Shown: positions 31,955 to 44,153 of the stretch, in pieces
Position numbering within the stretch: the first letter of the stretch is position 1
How the letters are laid out: every line of letters begins with the position of its first letter
From: Lasiosphaeris hirsuta
Taxonomy: Eukaryota > Ascomycota > Sordariomycetes > Sordariales > Lasiosphaeriaceae
DNA length: 64,000 nucleotides
NCBI GenBank assembly: GCA_030549175.1
Contig: JAUKUA010000004.1
Location: 4,464,001-4,528,000, forward strand
Direction: 5' to 3'
Made by a program: the position numbers and the translations under genes
The notes under the pieces: model-generated
What the model was told of the DNA's origin: nothing
The model's input: the letters and a program-made list of their open reading frames with translations, nothing else
The model's database searches: none

Positions 31955-34398
31955 CTAAGCCCAAGCCATCAACACCATAACCACGGCGCCAACCAACACC
32001 GCCATGCTGCCACCCGCATTGCCAACCGACGCTCCGGCAGTCTGGATCTTGGAGTTCAAGAAGAACTTGGCATCCGTCAACTCGCCACTCATGCTCACAT
32101 TGACGATGCTGCCCTCGACGCAGAAGCGCTGGGGCGCGATCCAAGTCGAGTCCACCGCGCGCTTCCACACGTCGACGGGGCTGAACAGCATCTGCTGCGT
32201 GTAAAAGAACCTGCAATTGGCCGCCTGATACAAGAACTGCAGCGGCGTCTGCGAGTCATGGCGACTAAACGCATTCTTGCCGTTGACGGCACCGGCCGAC
32301 GCCGGGTTCGCCGCGCGCGTGAGCGCGTACCCCTCGTCGAGGATGTTCAGCTCGCTGTCGGTGACGTTGGCGTCGGGGCTGAGGGTGAGCACGGCCGAGG
32401 CGGCCGACGAGATGTCTGCGAGGTAGAAGACCTGGGCGCCCTCGACGCCGGCGATGGACTGCATCTGGCCGGTGCGAGGGCGGCCGCCGACGGCGACCGT
32501 CTTGACGTCGAGCTGCAGGATCATGAGGTACGAGAAGAGCGTGCAGGTCGAGCCGCAGGTGCCGTCGGTGAGGATGACGACGTCCTCGGGCAGGAACACG
32601 GCCGGCGGCAGGTCCGACCGGCTGCCGGTGCCGCTGAGGTTGAAGACGGGGTTGGTGTCGTTGAGGGGCGTGAACTGGTACGCCGTGAAGCGGTCGCCCT
32701 TGAGGACAACCGGGTCGAGGATGGCGTCGACCGATGTCAGGTTGGTGCCGTCGGGCGCGAAGACGCCGCCGGGCACAATGTTACCGATGATGGAGCTCTG
32801 CTGCAGCGCGCCGAGCGCGCGGGCGCGTGCCGCAGCTTGCTCGTCGGCCGTGTCCAGCGATTCGAGGCTGTCGGCGTCGAAGGAGATAATCTCATCCAAG
32901 AACTGGCTAGAGATTTCAGCCATCGCCCGCAGACTCTCAGACTCGCGGAGGTTGTCGGCTCGGAACATATCCTGGTCGGGGAAGAGCTGGGCAAAGAGCT
33001 CGTAGCCCGCAATGATGTAGCCGCCGCCGTTGGCAGACACGTCAATTACGAGCTTCTTCTTCCCTGCTGCCTTGGACTTGGCTAGGAACTCCTCAAGTGT
33101 CCGTTGGAAGTCGATGAGATACTCAGTGCTGCCCAGGTCGCCGGCAGGGGAAAAGCCTGTCACGGCAAGAACGGCAACATCATCATATCCCGTGCCGTTG
33201 AGGAAATAGCCCGCCGTGGTGTTAGCACCAGCATCACGGACCACAGGGAACGGGTAACCCTTGATTGTAGGCTCGGCAGCAGCCAGCGTGGTCGGGGTTT
33301 CGGTCGCGTTCTTCTCGGCTGCTGCAGCCAAGGTTGCCGCCGCTGCTTCGGGGTTGCAAAAGCGGTTGTAATAGTCCTCGCCGGAGTTTACCCCAGTGAA
33401 ATTAGCTCCAGCCCGGATGATGGCAAAGTTGGCTTCCGTCTTCACCTCTCCGTTGTCATAAGTGATGGTGGTGTTGGGGCCCTGGTAGTCAAGCGACGCG
33501 GCGACAAAGGTGGAGGCTGCGGGGAAGGCGTAGGACTGCATCACGGCGTTCCACTGTGAGTCGGGGTCCTGGTAGCCGCTGAAGACAAGATTACGCCTTT
33601 CAATCACGGTAGCCGCGTCTTCACCATTGATCTTGACGATTGCCCTGGGCATCGCCCCAGCCGCAGTCCCATTTCTCGTGGAGTTGAGGTCGGCTGTGGT
33701 GGACACACTCTGTCAGCGAGTCTATCAATCAACCAAACGGTTGTTAATTAAAGGAACTCACCAAAGTGGTACAGCTTCGGGACCTGGATTCCGTCAATGG
33801 AGACAGTGACAATGTCGGCTGCGAGCTTGTTCCGGAATCCGAAACCCTTGAAAACATCCGGACGGAAAGAAAAGTGTCCATCGTGAGCTGACTGCAGCAG
33901 GTAGACGATAGCAATTCCAAAGTCGAATTCACTCGCGAAACCGCCCCGGCCGGCGATATCCGAGATATTGCTGAGTCCACCCTCAAGATCCACTGGCGCG
34001 AGCATATAAGACTCCGGCGGGTCTTTGAGGAAGGCCAACGTGCTCTGCCATTGCACAAAAGCCTTGACACTCTTGATGAGCTTTTGCGCTGGCTCCACCT
34101 TGTTTGGCACCGATTGCAGGCACTCATAGGCAAGCGTCGCTGGGACGGTCGGCGTTGCTGCGTGAGGTTTTAGCTGTCTGCTGATTTACTTTGAGTACTT
34201 TCTCGTAGTGGACCTACCTAATGGGCTGACTGCGAGCAGCGAGTCGGTCAGCGATGCTACCGATGCGCATGCACTGGGGTTGATAACCGCTGGGACGGCT
34301 GCGTCGGTGACCTGTGGTGCCGGTGCAGCGTCCACGCCAAGAAAGCCGAGGAGGTGGACAGCAAGAAGCGCAGCGAACCTGCGCCTGGAAAGCCCCAT
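31955..34398 (-). CDS. S41-family (CPAF/tail-specific type) serine peptidase, probably GPI-anchored
   Basis: Three exons: 34398-34218, 34157-33762 and 33693-31955, giving 771 aa. The signal peptide spans the first 25 residues (FAALLAVHLLGFLGVDA). The N-terminal region contains DGHFSFRPDVF, and a PDZ-like segment follows (IVKINGEDA). The S41 core has LVIDVSANGGG and the nucleophile motif DGTCGSTCTLFSY, with Ser between the two Cys. Potential N-glycosylation sites are many. The C-terminal end, SVGNAGGSMAVLVGAVVMVLMAWA, is a small-residue stretch plus hydrophobic tail, as expected for a GPI signal. Secreted fungal S41 enzymes of this type are poorly characterised. It stands among other secreted proteins (29-37 kb). 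Confidence 0.88.
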
Positions 34399-35349
34399 TA
34401 TGAAGGAGTGAAAAAAGGGCAGTGGCTACCAGGCCGGCTGCTGATAAAAAAAAAAAAAAAGAAATAAAAAAAAAGAAATGGTAGAAACGAACAAAAAGGA
34501 GCGTAAGAAACGAAAAAGAAAGCTGTATTCCACACTTACTGACAGGCCAGAAAACAAGAAAAAAGCACCAACTGAAAAGTGAGCGTAAAAGCCAAGGTAC
34601 AAATAAAGAGCATGGAGCATATTGTTGACCAGCTCCAAGAGCCGAGCAAGGGGCTGTGTGGCCGCATTGTAGGGTGAAACGCCGCAGGTTAGGACGCGGG
34701 CCATTCGCCGGGACGAGAAACCCTGCGTCAAGGACTGGGCTTCCAGTTTCCCATTGAAATCAGCCTTTGCAGAGCAGCATCCAGGCTATTGGTACAGTTT
34801 TGACCGCCTTGAGTCGGGCATGGGACATCCGGTGCGGCTTTGCCAAGAGATGGGGGTCAGCATGGCGATCTTGCGTCTCGATCAATGCGACAATCCATCG
34901 CGTTATCTTTCGCCAATCGCGCTGTGGGCTGCAAGATCTCCCCATGAATCGAATTGAATCAAGACTCTAATTCGGATCTCGGTCCCGTTCCCTGGTGCTT
35001 CAACTCTTGGCTTCGCGGGATGTTTTCGTGGTTCGTCCGTAACCCCCCCCCCCAAATGTTTTTATTTTGGACGCGAGCATGTCGGTTTGATCGACGTCGT
35101 CGAGACGATTTGCCTATTTAGTCATGCATCCAGGACGCAACATCATTGGAGCAAATTCTGAAATGTACTCGAGGGTCAATCGCTAAGCTGATGTGAAAAC
35201 ATGTGTGAATTGGTAAAAGCTACGGGTAAGTCGTAGGTGCCCCTGGTATTCAATAAGCTTAGCCTAACCCCTGCTTCGAAGTTGGTAATCTGTCGGGCCA
35301 GAACCGGCTGCCCGGACAACATCAAAGGCCGTTGTCGATCGACGTAGGA
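34399..35349. other. intergenic region between S41 peptidase and GH7 genes
   Basis: Holds the promoter of the S41 gene (with A-rich runs at 34446-34481), an 11-base poly(C) at 35043-35053 and the 3' flank of the GH7 gene. No gene is visible. Confidence 0.6.
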
Positions 35350-36707
35350 TTATTTCCCAGCGTAGGTGGATCCAATCTCTCCGCTCTTGACGTTCGAGAA
35401 CTTGACTTGTGTCTTCAGGTCGTCGGTTGTTCCTTCGGCTGCCTTGCAAGGACCGCGGCCAGTACCGGGCTCCTTGGTTGGGTCTGCGTTTGCCGGCCAT
35501 GTGCCGTCTAACCACTTCATGTGGCTTCCGTTGTCGTTCCAGACACTGAAGACAAGAACCATGCCTCTCTTCAGCGCCTCTCCCATACCCTTCATCGCGC
35601 CCTGGGATGCGAACGCGTTGACGGCCCCAAAGGTCTTCTTCTGCTGCCTGCAGAACTCGTCTGTAAGGCTGTTTCCGCGGTCGATGCCCTGAATCTGAAC
35701 CTGTGCGTTTTCGATGACCTTCCCGTCCTGGACGTAGAGGCGTCGGATTTCACGCAAGTCGCCTGTGGCGTTCCCGCTGGTGGTTAGAAACTGTGTCACC
35801 ACTGTGAACTTTCTTCTAGTATCCAAGGTTGCGTTGGGAGAATAGTAGGCTAGTTGGCCAACCCGATATGGGTTGAAGTCGCAGCCATCTTTGTCGCAAA
35901 CGCTCTGGTACTTGCTACCGGTTCCGCATAGCGCACCGGTGCACTTGTACACGCCTGTCACGTTGCAGGGATGCGGTGTGTACGACGTAGCGCGGCTGTT
36001 GGCCTCCCAAATGTCCATCTCGGAGCAGCAGGCACCGTATTTCTCAATGTTCGCCTGAAAGATGCATCAGCCAGGCGGCACGAAAGGCGCAATGGTATCA
36101 AACTTACCTCGCCGTTGATGAATGGTGGGGATGGGCACTGAGCATCGCAATATCCCGTGCCATAGCTGGCACCGGCGGGATTGAGGGTACTTTGCCCTCC
36201 CTTCGCTTCCATCTCACTGAAATACAGAGCACCGTTGGTACCGCAGGGAAGGCCGCTCACGTCAACATCGAAAGTAAACTCTTTATCGAGTAGAGAGAAC
36301 ATGTCGTATGCTGTATCGTTTGCAAGGAGATAGACTCGCGGCGATGCCAGACTGGTTCCGGCCGGCTTGTTGACAAAGAGGTCGAGTGTAAGCTCACTCC
36401 CGTTGGTGTAAATACCATAGCCGGAGTAGTCAACGCCTTCGAGCGCACAGTTGGAAGCGCATGTCTTGGCGTCGGGACAGAGGGCCGAGTTCAGACCGTC
36501 GATCTTGCAGTTGGAGCCATCGGAGGCATGGGTCCATCGATAGTCCGAGTCCAGCACGATAGATGTGTTTTTTTGCACACAACCTCCCTTGAGGGTGCAC
36601 TCCCAGCTCGGGAGGAGAGGATGAACCTCGGGGGTGCTTGTTCCTATTTGCTGGGCGACAACAGAAGAGGCCAGCACGGCTGAGATGAAGGCAAGCTTTG
36701 AAGCCAT
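35350..36707 (-). CDS. GH7 glycoside hydrolase (cellulase), no cellulose-binding module
   Basis: Two exons: 36707-36108 and 36054-35350 (53-nt intron), giving 434 aa with signal peptide MASKLAFISAVLASSVVA. GH7 hallmarks: ALYFSEMEAKGG, YGTGYCDAQCP, the catalytic SEMDIWEAN (Glu212, Asp214 and Glu217, counted from Met1), TPHPC, DGCDFNPYR, KFTVVTQF, MVLVFSVWND and IGSTYAG. Family enzymes cleave beta-1,4-glucan with retention. The protein mixes features. EMDIWEANS and DGCDFNPYR are cellobiohydrolase-like. The segment between FINGEANIEKYG and ACC is cut short, as in endoglucanases of the family, which suggests a more open cleft. No linker or CBM1 follows. The Met at 36707 was preferred over an upstream in-frame start, because it gives a clean signal peptide. 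Confidence 0.92.
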
Positions 36708-37468
36708 CGGAAAACGAGCGGCGAGTAAGAAGACGAGAGAGATTGGCCACGAGGGACGACGGGAAAGGAAGCTCATGCGTGAGGATCATGATCCGGGCTA
36801 GGGTACACTTATACCCCATGATGCACCTGCCTCCAACTCCAGGACTGAAAATATCCTGGAAATGGTAGTTGGGTTGTCGATTGGATGGCTCATCTTGGCG
36901 ATATTGTCAATTTGGGTTGTGCCAGTGCCGCGTCCGCCGTACCGGCCTCGGAATAGCTCCGAAGGGGATCCATGTGGCCCTTTACTCGGGGACATGGCAA
37001 GCTGACGACTACTCGCTGAGGTCGTTGTGCTGAGCCCATGTGGTGTGGGTCGATTGCAGTTGGACAATGGAACAATTGAACATTATTGCTGTGGAGAAGC
37101 CTGTTTGTTTACGGGAGGACGATCTCTCGACCGCATTTAGATCCGTCCTGTGGATAAACCAGCGGGACATGGAGAGCAGTTTCGGCATCAATGCCGTGAC
37201 GAGAGGAATCATGAGGAAGTTGAAGAAGATGAGGATCAAATTGGCATGCGGATCGACAAACTCCGCATCAAAGGTTGCCTGCCGGGAAACCGAAGGGTGG
37301 GGCCAGAATTGGAGAAGCTCAGACCTAGCGTGCTAGCGTGGTGCAAGGTACAGTCACACCGCGGGGCAAGGAGGAGTCTTCCCTGGCAGTAACTGGCATC
37401 CGCAGACATTCAAGACCTCCATCAAACACCACCTCTCCGACCAGAAGCCCCATCACCACATAATCGCG
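36708..37468. other. divergent intergenic region
   Basis: Promoters of the GH7 gene (-) and of the zinc-finger gene (+). No gene was recognised. Confidence 0.6.
36808..36813 (-). promoter_or_regulatory. TATA-like element of the GH7 gene
   Basis: TATAAG on the minus strand, about 100 bases upstream of the GH7 start codon, is a suitable distance for a core promoter in a strongly induced gene. GGCTAG-like sequence close by resembles xylanase-regulator sites but is too short to rely on. Confidence 0.4.
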
Positions 37469-39037
37469 ATGGCGCAAGCACAGCTCTCTCGACTACTACC
37501 ACTGCCAGACGACGAGCTCAAGCAGGTTCTGGAGTATGCCGCGACGCTTTCCAAAGCGGAAGCCGCCGACCATTTCACGAACCTGCTTGGTGACTCAGCC
37601 CAGGTCGTCGAGTTCATCTCGACCTTCAATTCACGCCGCAGCGACCCGAAAACACACGCCGCCGCTCCCACGCCTCCCGCGACCGCTCCTAGCTCGGCGC
37701 CGAGTTCTGATATCGATGCCGTTCCCAGACAACACCGCGGCAAGAAGAAGAAGGCGCCGCTTCACACGCCAGCGCCTCGACAGGTTGCATCGTTTGCCGT
37801 AGCACCTGGTACTGTGTACAACAAGAAGGATCAACTAGATGACTATGTGCCTAGGAGGCCTGGACCTTCTACACCATCGAGCGCTCACAGTGGTCCAAGT
37901 AGGGCGCCGCCCGTGAAGTCAGCGACCCCGCCTCCGCAAATATCCAGAGCCCCTCCATCGGCCGGGGGCACATTGGTGTCAGAGCTTGGCCTGCCCAAGG
38001 CAAAATCCAAGTCAAACCCGAACTCCAGAGCATCCACGCCCGGCCCAGCGTCTAGGAACAATGTTAATACGACTAAAATATCTATTACTGGCGGTGTGCC
38101 CATGCACGGCGCCTCGACCGCTCTTAGCGACCTGGACCAAGCTATCCGCTCCCTCGAAATCACCACCAACCCCACCCATGCCTCGAACTCAGCTGCTGGT
38201 ATTGCTGCCCGACGATGTAACTGCCTTGCGACGAAGCATCCCCTCCTCGCCGCCACGCCGAACTGTTTAAACTGCGGCAAGGTTATTTGCGTGAAGGAGG
38301 GCATGGGCCCTTGCACGTTTTGCGACACCCCGCTACTCAGCTCGTCTGAAGTTCAAGGGATGATCAAGGAGCTGCGTGCTGAGAGAGGCCGGGAGAAGAT
38401 GGCGGCAGACCGGGAGGCGCACAGGAGAGCGGACATCGCTGGGATGCCGCGACCATTTACGAAACCGCGTGGCGAGGAAGCAAGTACGGCAGCGTCGAAA
38501 GCGCTGGAACACAGGGACAGACTACTCGGATTCCAGGCACAAAATGCTCAGCGGACAACGATAAGAGACGAGGCTTCCGATTTTGATGCAGCCCTTGCTG
38601 GCAGCATGTGGGCCAGCCCGGAGGAGCGGGCGCTGGCGTTGAAGAAGCAGCAGAAGCTGATGCGCGAGATGGAGTGGAATGATCTGCCCGAATACGAGAA
38701 GAGACAGCAAGTGGTGAGCATCGATCTCACTGGGAGGAAGATCTTCAAGAAGATGGTCAAAATTGAGCGGCCGCGCAGCCCTGACGAGCCACACAGCTCT
38801 TTGGTGCTAAGGGAAATGGACGGTAACAAAGGGCACGGCGGGGCGTTCAGCAAAAACCCCCTTCTGGGCGCTCTCATTCGGCCTGTTTTTGAGGTTGATG
38901 AGAAGGGCGCGGAACTGAAAGGCCGAGCGGATAAGAGCACAAAGTGGCGGAGGGTTCAAGATGATCTCGAGGACAACGAGGCTGTCGTTTTAGACGGTGG
39001 TATTTTTGGAGCTGGGGATGAGCCCGAATGCGGATGA
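37469..39037 (+). CDS. ASC-1/TRIP4-type zinc-finger protein (RQC-trigger subunit candidate)
   Basis: Single exon, 522 aa. The C2HC5-type zinc finger lies at about residues 250-285. Its Cys pairs are CNC, CLNCG, C and CTFCD, with the conserved core NCGKVICVKEGMGPC. An N-terminal helical region (LPLPDDELKQVLEYAATLSKAEAADHF) resembles the CUE-like start of fungal relatives. The second half is charged and includes a conserved block (EYEKRQQVVSIDLTGRKIF). In mammals TRIP4 is a subunit of the ASC-1 complex, and yeast Rqt4 works with the Slh1 helicase to split collided ribosomes. That role is the likely one here (inference). Confidence 0.87.
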   Translation: MAQAQLSRLLPLPDDELKQVLEYAATLSKAEAADHFTNLLGDSAQVVEFISTFNSRRSDPKTHAAAPTPPATAPSSAPSSDIDAVPRQHRGKKKKAPLHTPAPRQVASFAVAPGTVYNKKDQLDDYVPRRPGPSTPSSAHSGPSRAPPVKSATPPPQISRAPPSAGGTLVSELGLPKAKSKSNPNSRASTPGPASRNNVNTTKISITGGVPMHGASTALSDLDQAIRSLEITTNPTHASNSAAGIAARRCNCLATKHPLLAATPNCLNCGKVICVKEGMGPCTFCDTPLLSSSEVQGMIKELRAERGREKMAADREAHRRADIAGMPRPFTKPRGEEASTAASKALEHRDRLLGFQAQNAQRTTIRDEASDFDAALAGSMWASPEERALALKKQQKLMREMEWNDLPEYEKRQQVVSIDLTGRKIFKKMVKIERPRSPDEPHSSLVLREMDGNKGHGGAFSKNPLLGALIRPVFEVDEKGAELKGRADKSTKWRRVQDDLEDNEAVVLDGGIFGAGDEPECG

Positions 39038-40271
39038 TGTAGCGCACCATATAGGTAGTCTTGGTGAACGCCAATCGCTGGCGTGGATTTGGTGTAGACT
39101 TCAATCGGTCGAATGTCCCATGTGTGCCCTCGCGCTGCGTTTGTTGCACCAATTGCCGCTTGCAGGGCTGACGGAGACTCCAGCTGACAAAGTTGAGCCA
39201 AGACCTGAACATGCAGACCAGCAACGGTGGGTGCGGGGCCGCTTGAACCGGCGTTGGCTGCAGTGGCCGTGCCGTGTCGGGTTGTGCCGTGTCGGGTTGT
39301 GCCGGGTCCGAGTGGGCCTTCTCATCTCCTCCGCTTTGAAGTCAACGAGCTACTTAAGCCCGCTGGGTCATTTCTGTTGAGTCGCAGTATCATGGGAAAG
39401 CTTCAAGAAATGATAAATACTTTTCGTCTCGAAGTGATTGCTGGTTGGCGCTTATATTCTCTTCCGCTTGTGCGATTGGCTGATGTTTACTTTCCATGTC
39501 AAGAGAAGTCACGGAATGGTGCACTTAATCTTGAGCGGGACGGACGGGGAGCGCCTTCACGCTGCAGCGCGCACTGATATGCTGCAGAGCTGTGTGCAGA
39601 AACGGGCAGTTGCAACGCAATGCAAATCCCGGTCGCGGCACACAAATTTTCAGAGTCAGACGCAAGCCCTCTGTTGGAGGGTGGATCTTGAGACCCGTTC
39701 CGCTCAGCACTCAGCGTGCGTGGAAGTTGCGGCCAGCATCCTTGGCGGCTGCCCTGAGATGGCTGGGAGGCTCGAGCTTCCACAGACTTTCTTGCAGCCA
39801 CAGCACGCGTTGCACCCAACTCCACCACTCGGTCCAAACTCAAGATTGAGCAACCAAAAAGCCTATTTGCTTGACGACCAACAGCCCGGCAAAGCCCTGC
39901 TCTATCGCAAATTTCCTAGTTCTTGTTCAATGCCGTATCTCTATCGAAGCACTCGCACCATCACGCCAACCGAGAGCATCTGTCGCGCTTGCTACCCCGC
40001 AATCGTTCCCTTTTGGACGCGTCCCGCGAAGTCTAAACCCCGGCCGATCAACAAGCCCTCGAGGCGCGATTGAACCTCCTCTGCCGCCAAGGTCTAGCAA
40101 CCTATTGTCTCCCATTGTAGACGGCCGACATTTGCACAACAGAACGCCAGACTCTTCACATCAACTCAACCATGAGGAAATAACCTTGCCCCGGAGTTCT
40201 GTACGAATATCCCGAGCCCGCGACCGTCAGGGCCCTGCTCGCCCGCGGTGTGCCCCGGCTGGCGTCTCGCG
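39038..40271. other. intergenic region with 15-bp tandem repeat
   Basis: Contains GCCGTGTCGGGTTGT twice in tandem (39271-39300) plus part of a third copy. The remainder is presumed 3' UTR and the promoter of the sirtuin gene. The reading frames here show no family signature. Confidence 0.55.
39271..39308. repeat. 15-bp tandem repeat, 2.5 units
   Basis: Two exact units of GCCGTGTCGGGTTGT followed by the first half of a third. Confidence 0.9.
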
Positions 40272-43200
40272 ATGCCGACCACCCATGTTGAGCCGGACTC
40301 AGAGTCCCTGTTGCATGACATTGCATCGTCGCTGTGGAAGTCAAGAAAGGTTGTTGTGATTACAGGTGCTGGCATTAGCACAAATTCCGGAATCCCCGTA
40401 CGTTGACGCGTCGTTACTTGCTCTTTCCCTGCTGCCAACCGTTCGCTGCTTACACTTTTCCCAGGACTTTCGGTCAGAGAATGGCTTGTACTCGCTGATA
40501 AACGCACAATTCGAAGCTGCCGCCCCAAAGGGCGCCCCCAGCAGCAATGGCGACGCCGACGAGTCTGACCAATCTTTGGAGTATCTCCACGAGAGACCAT
40601 CGAAGCGCCAAAAGATGTCGCATGAGGAAGTCGGTTCAGGACTATCTCGATCTCGCCAGGACGCATCATCTGTAAATGTCCGTACGAACCAGAGTCAGGA
40701 AGGGGCGGCAGAGGAGATCAAGATGGAGGGAGAGCGAGACGCGGCATCCGAGGAGCCCCTAGGAGAGGATGTGTCGGGCTCACCACGCGGGTACAAGGCA
40801 GGAGTCAAGCTGCCCAGTGAGCAGGAAGCGCAACGAGACGTTGTGATGCAAGATATCGATGGACAGGAACATGCTCCAGGCCCGCCCAGCCAAGATCAGC
40901 CCGAAGCTCTCCACCGCGCATCCAGGACGCCAATTCGACATATTACGCCTCTCCCAAGCCCCGGGCTCTCCCCTGGGCGGCAGATATCAGACGATGTTGA
41001 GATGGACCTAACCACCCTGGGCCGGCAGCCGCATTTCGTTTCGTCGCCTCCCAGTCTCCCGCGCAGGGCTCATTCTGATTCCGAGCCGACGGGACCACGT
41101 ACCGTGAGCTCCTCACCGTTATCGTCACCACCCCCCATTCTCTTCGACCCCTATCAGGTGTCGCCGCATCAAAGCTCAAGCCCATCCCCCCAATCCTCTG
41201 GCCAAGGAAGCATATCGTCTCGCTCGACAAGTGAAGACCCATCCTCAGCTTCAACCCCCCTCCTGACTTCCCAATCGTCGTTTGCTTCTTCGTCGAGTCG
41301 AGCCTCGCTACCAAACATGAAGGGGAAAGATCTGTTTGACGCGCAGATCTGGTCTTGCCCGGTGAAGACCTCCGTCTTTTATACCTTCGCCACCACGCTG
41401 AGGCACAAGGTTCGAACAGCAGAGCCCACAAACAGTCACCGTTTTGTCAGCGTCCTCCGAGACAGCAGGAAGTTGGTCAGATGTTATACCCAAAATATAG
41501 ACCAACTCGAGGAGCGTGTTGGGCTCACAACTTCGCTCTCGCTTGGGGCAGGAAGCCGCTATCGGTTCTCTGCCAGGGCTGGGCGGGCTTCAGGCGCCGT
41601 TAGAAGCTCACTCAAGGAAGCAGAGAGCTCCATCTTGAGCCAGGGTCAACCCGGCAGTCAGCAAGACGAGACACAAACAGGATCGCAAGCTAGCAACACA
41701 GCAACCCCGGCTGATGATCAGCCGATAGGCCAGCCAGATGTGCCCGCGGCTAGCCATCCCGATATTCCTACTGCATCACTCTCGCAACCCCCCTCGATTT
41801 CTGTTGCGGATACTGCTGCCACGGTGCCAGCCGCTCCGCCGGTAGCACCCGCATCAGCGGGTCCCAATCGCGGCGTTGAGTGTGTTTTTCTACATGGATC
41901 TCTTGCTGAATTAAGATGTTTTGTGTGTGAGCGAACCTCGCCTTGGGACGAGGAATCCCGATTGGCCGATACCCTGGCTGGCCGACAGCCGTGTTGCCCG
42001 CATTGCGCCGGGGCAACTGCAGCTCGACAAGAACGAGGGAAGCGTGCACTTGGAGTTGGCAAGCTGCGACCGGATATTGTGCTGTATGGTGAAGAACACC
42101 CCCACGCCCACCTCATCAGTCCTATTGTTCAGCACGATCTCTCGCTTGGGCCGGACATGTTGCTGATTCTGGGGACAAGTATGAGGGTTCACGGTTTGAA
42201 GGTCTTGGTCAAGGAGTTCGCCAAGGCCGTGCACGACCGCGGGGGCAAAGTTGTGTTTGTCAACTTTACAAAACCGCCAGAGAGTGTGTGGGCGGATGTC
42301 ATAGACTACTGGGTCCAGTGGGATTGCGACGCCTGGGTTGGCGACCTGCAGCAGCGGAAGCCAGCGCTGTGGCTGCCGCTTGGCACTGCCCTTGCCGACG
42401 AAGAGAAAGGCAAGTCGGCGAAAGCATCGCGAAAGTCGGGCGGCGGGGAGATGGCCAAACGGAAAGATGGTGCCAAGGCATTGGCCAAACGGAGGGAGAG
42501 CGGTGGGCCACCAAAGAAGCCACGCAGGGAAAACAGCGGTGTCTCAGTGGAGGAAGTGACAGAAGAAATACAGGTGGCTTCGGACCCCCAACCAGACGAG
42601 ATGCCACCGCCACCCAAGCCTGTGGCGAGAAAGCCAAAGCCTGCTAAGGTTCGCCGGGAGCCAAAACGGAACGCAGATGCCAAACGCCCCGCATCCATCC
42701 GCGACAACAAACAGAACGCAGCATACTGCGTCTGGAAGATCCTGGAAAACCTGCACCGAATTACGAAAGGCGAGCGGGCCCCGTCCGCTCCGACGTCCCC
42801 AGTTGCCGCCAAGCCGAAAACGAAGAGGTCGCGCAAGTCCGCGCCCGGCGCTCTGGAGACCCAAGCCACTACTATGGCATCGGATGCCAAAATTGTAGCA
42901 CCGGCGCCCAAGGAGGATGTTGTGGCGCCAGGTGTTAGCTCTGCCAGCGAAGAGAAGGTTCCGCAGGAAATACAGCCTGGCCCAAAGGTCGCTCCATCCT
43001 CGCCGGCGGAGAACCCGGGAAAACCCATCATTGAGCAAGTCGATTCGATCTCCGCTGTGGTTAAGAGCCGCAAGCGCAAACGAACGATATGGAAGATGAT
43101 CGGAGGTGTCGAGACGCAAGTGTCTTTGGATGACGAGAAGGAGAAGGAGCCATCGCAGCTTCCTCATACACAGGCTTTCTTCAAGCCGGCTGCCTTACCC

Positions 43201-43758
43201 CAAATAAGGCCGGATGTTATTCTTCCACTCCCCGTGCCAAGCCCGACGATCCTTACCCCTACAATCCCAGGTCCGGCGACTCCGCGGCAGGCAGCGATGA
43301 ACCATGAGAGGGAATGGCGAATTGAAGACGGCTTCCGCGACACGGATAGGCTCATTGCGCTCTTGGATAACGAGCTCGTGTCGTGCCCCGCCACGCCGAT
43401 TGTCCTGCCGCCTCTCCAGAACCACGGGGCAAAGACCGCCGTGGGTCCAAAGCTGGAGCCGATGGAGCCACAATTTGCCTCGCCCGGTCCGTCGGCCGAG
43501 AAGTCGCGTATCTCGCCGAATGTCGGATCACCCGTCGCGTGGCGTCGGCCGTTGAATCCTTTTTTCTTCGGGGACCCATTAGCTATGCATTTTGGGTACC
43601 CTCCGCCTTGGGTGAACCAGGGCTCCGTGATGCGCGAGATACCGCAGCAAGCATTGGGAACGGTGGGAGCGGTGGGTGGTGTTTGTGGGCCTGAAGAGCA
43701 GCTCAGGCGGGAGCAGGAGGCTGCGATGATGCTTTCCGCCATGAGGGGTGGTATGTGA
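40272..43758 (+). CDS. sirtuin NAD+-dependent deacetylase of the HST3/HST4 type
   Basis: Two exons: 40272-40397 and 40465-43758, giving 1139 aa. Exon 1 supplies VVVITGAGISTNSGIP, and the 67-nt intron joins exactly to DFRSENGLYSL, rebuilding the NAD-binding motif. Further motifs: CYTQNIDQLEERVGL, VFLHGSLAELRC (catalytic His), zinc-site pairs CFVC and CPHC, RPDIVLYGE, LILGTSMRVHG and VFVNFTKP. A long insert rich in Ser, Pro and Asp separates DFRSENGLYSL from the rest of the catalytic core (about residues 50-340), and a second one precedes the zinc site. About 480 residues follow the catalytic core, basic (KPKPAKVRREPK) and mostly disordered. HST3/HST4 enzymes remove H3 Lys56 acetylation after replication. 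Confidence 0.92.
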
Positions 43759-44153
43759 TAAATATTATAACGAGTTTTGGTGGACGGTGGGACGGTAGGA
43801 CGGTGCTGTATCGTGTATATGTGCTCAATGACACGAGGTGCGTGGTAGATACCAGGTTGGGGGAGCACGAGCGGACACAGGCGTTAGTGGTTTGTCACAA
43901 TACGGTCACGGCAGTTTACTCATAGGAACGGTGTTTGGTCCGGGATTTGTTTGCAGACAAATTTACTTTTTTGCTCATCATCCCCTTTTCTGTGGAATTT
44001 TGCAATTAGGTAAGACTTGCCAACACCCCCAACCTCAATCCTGTCAAGATAATAGTACACAAATGACTCCGCTACTCCAGGCTATGCAGCGGAACAGCAA
44101 AACAATGAACGGGAACAGTCCAAGATTAATATTACGGCGTCACCACGATCTCT
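43759..44153. other. convergent intergenic region
   Basis: 3' flanks of the sirtuin gene (+) and the pepsin-like gene (-). Nothing else is seen. Confidence 0.6.

Noticed and set aside
32258..33085. 275-codon open frame on the + strand
   Set aside because: Antisense shadow of the S41 peptidase.
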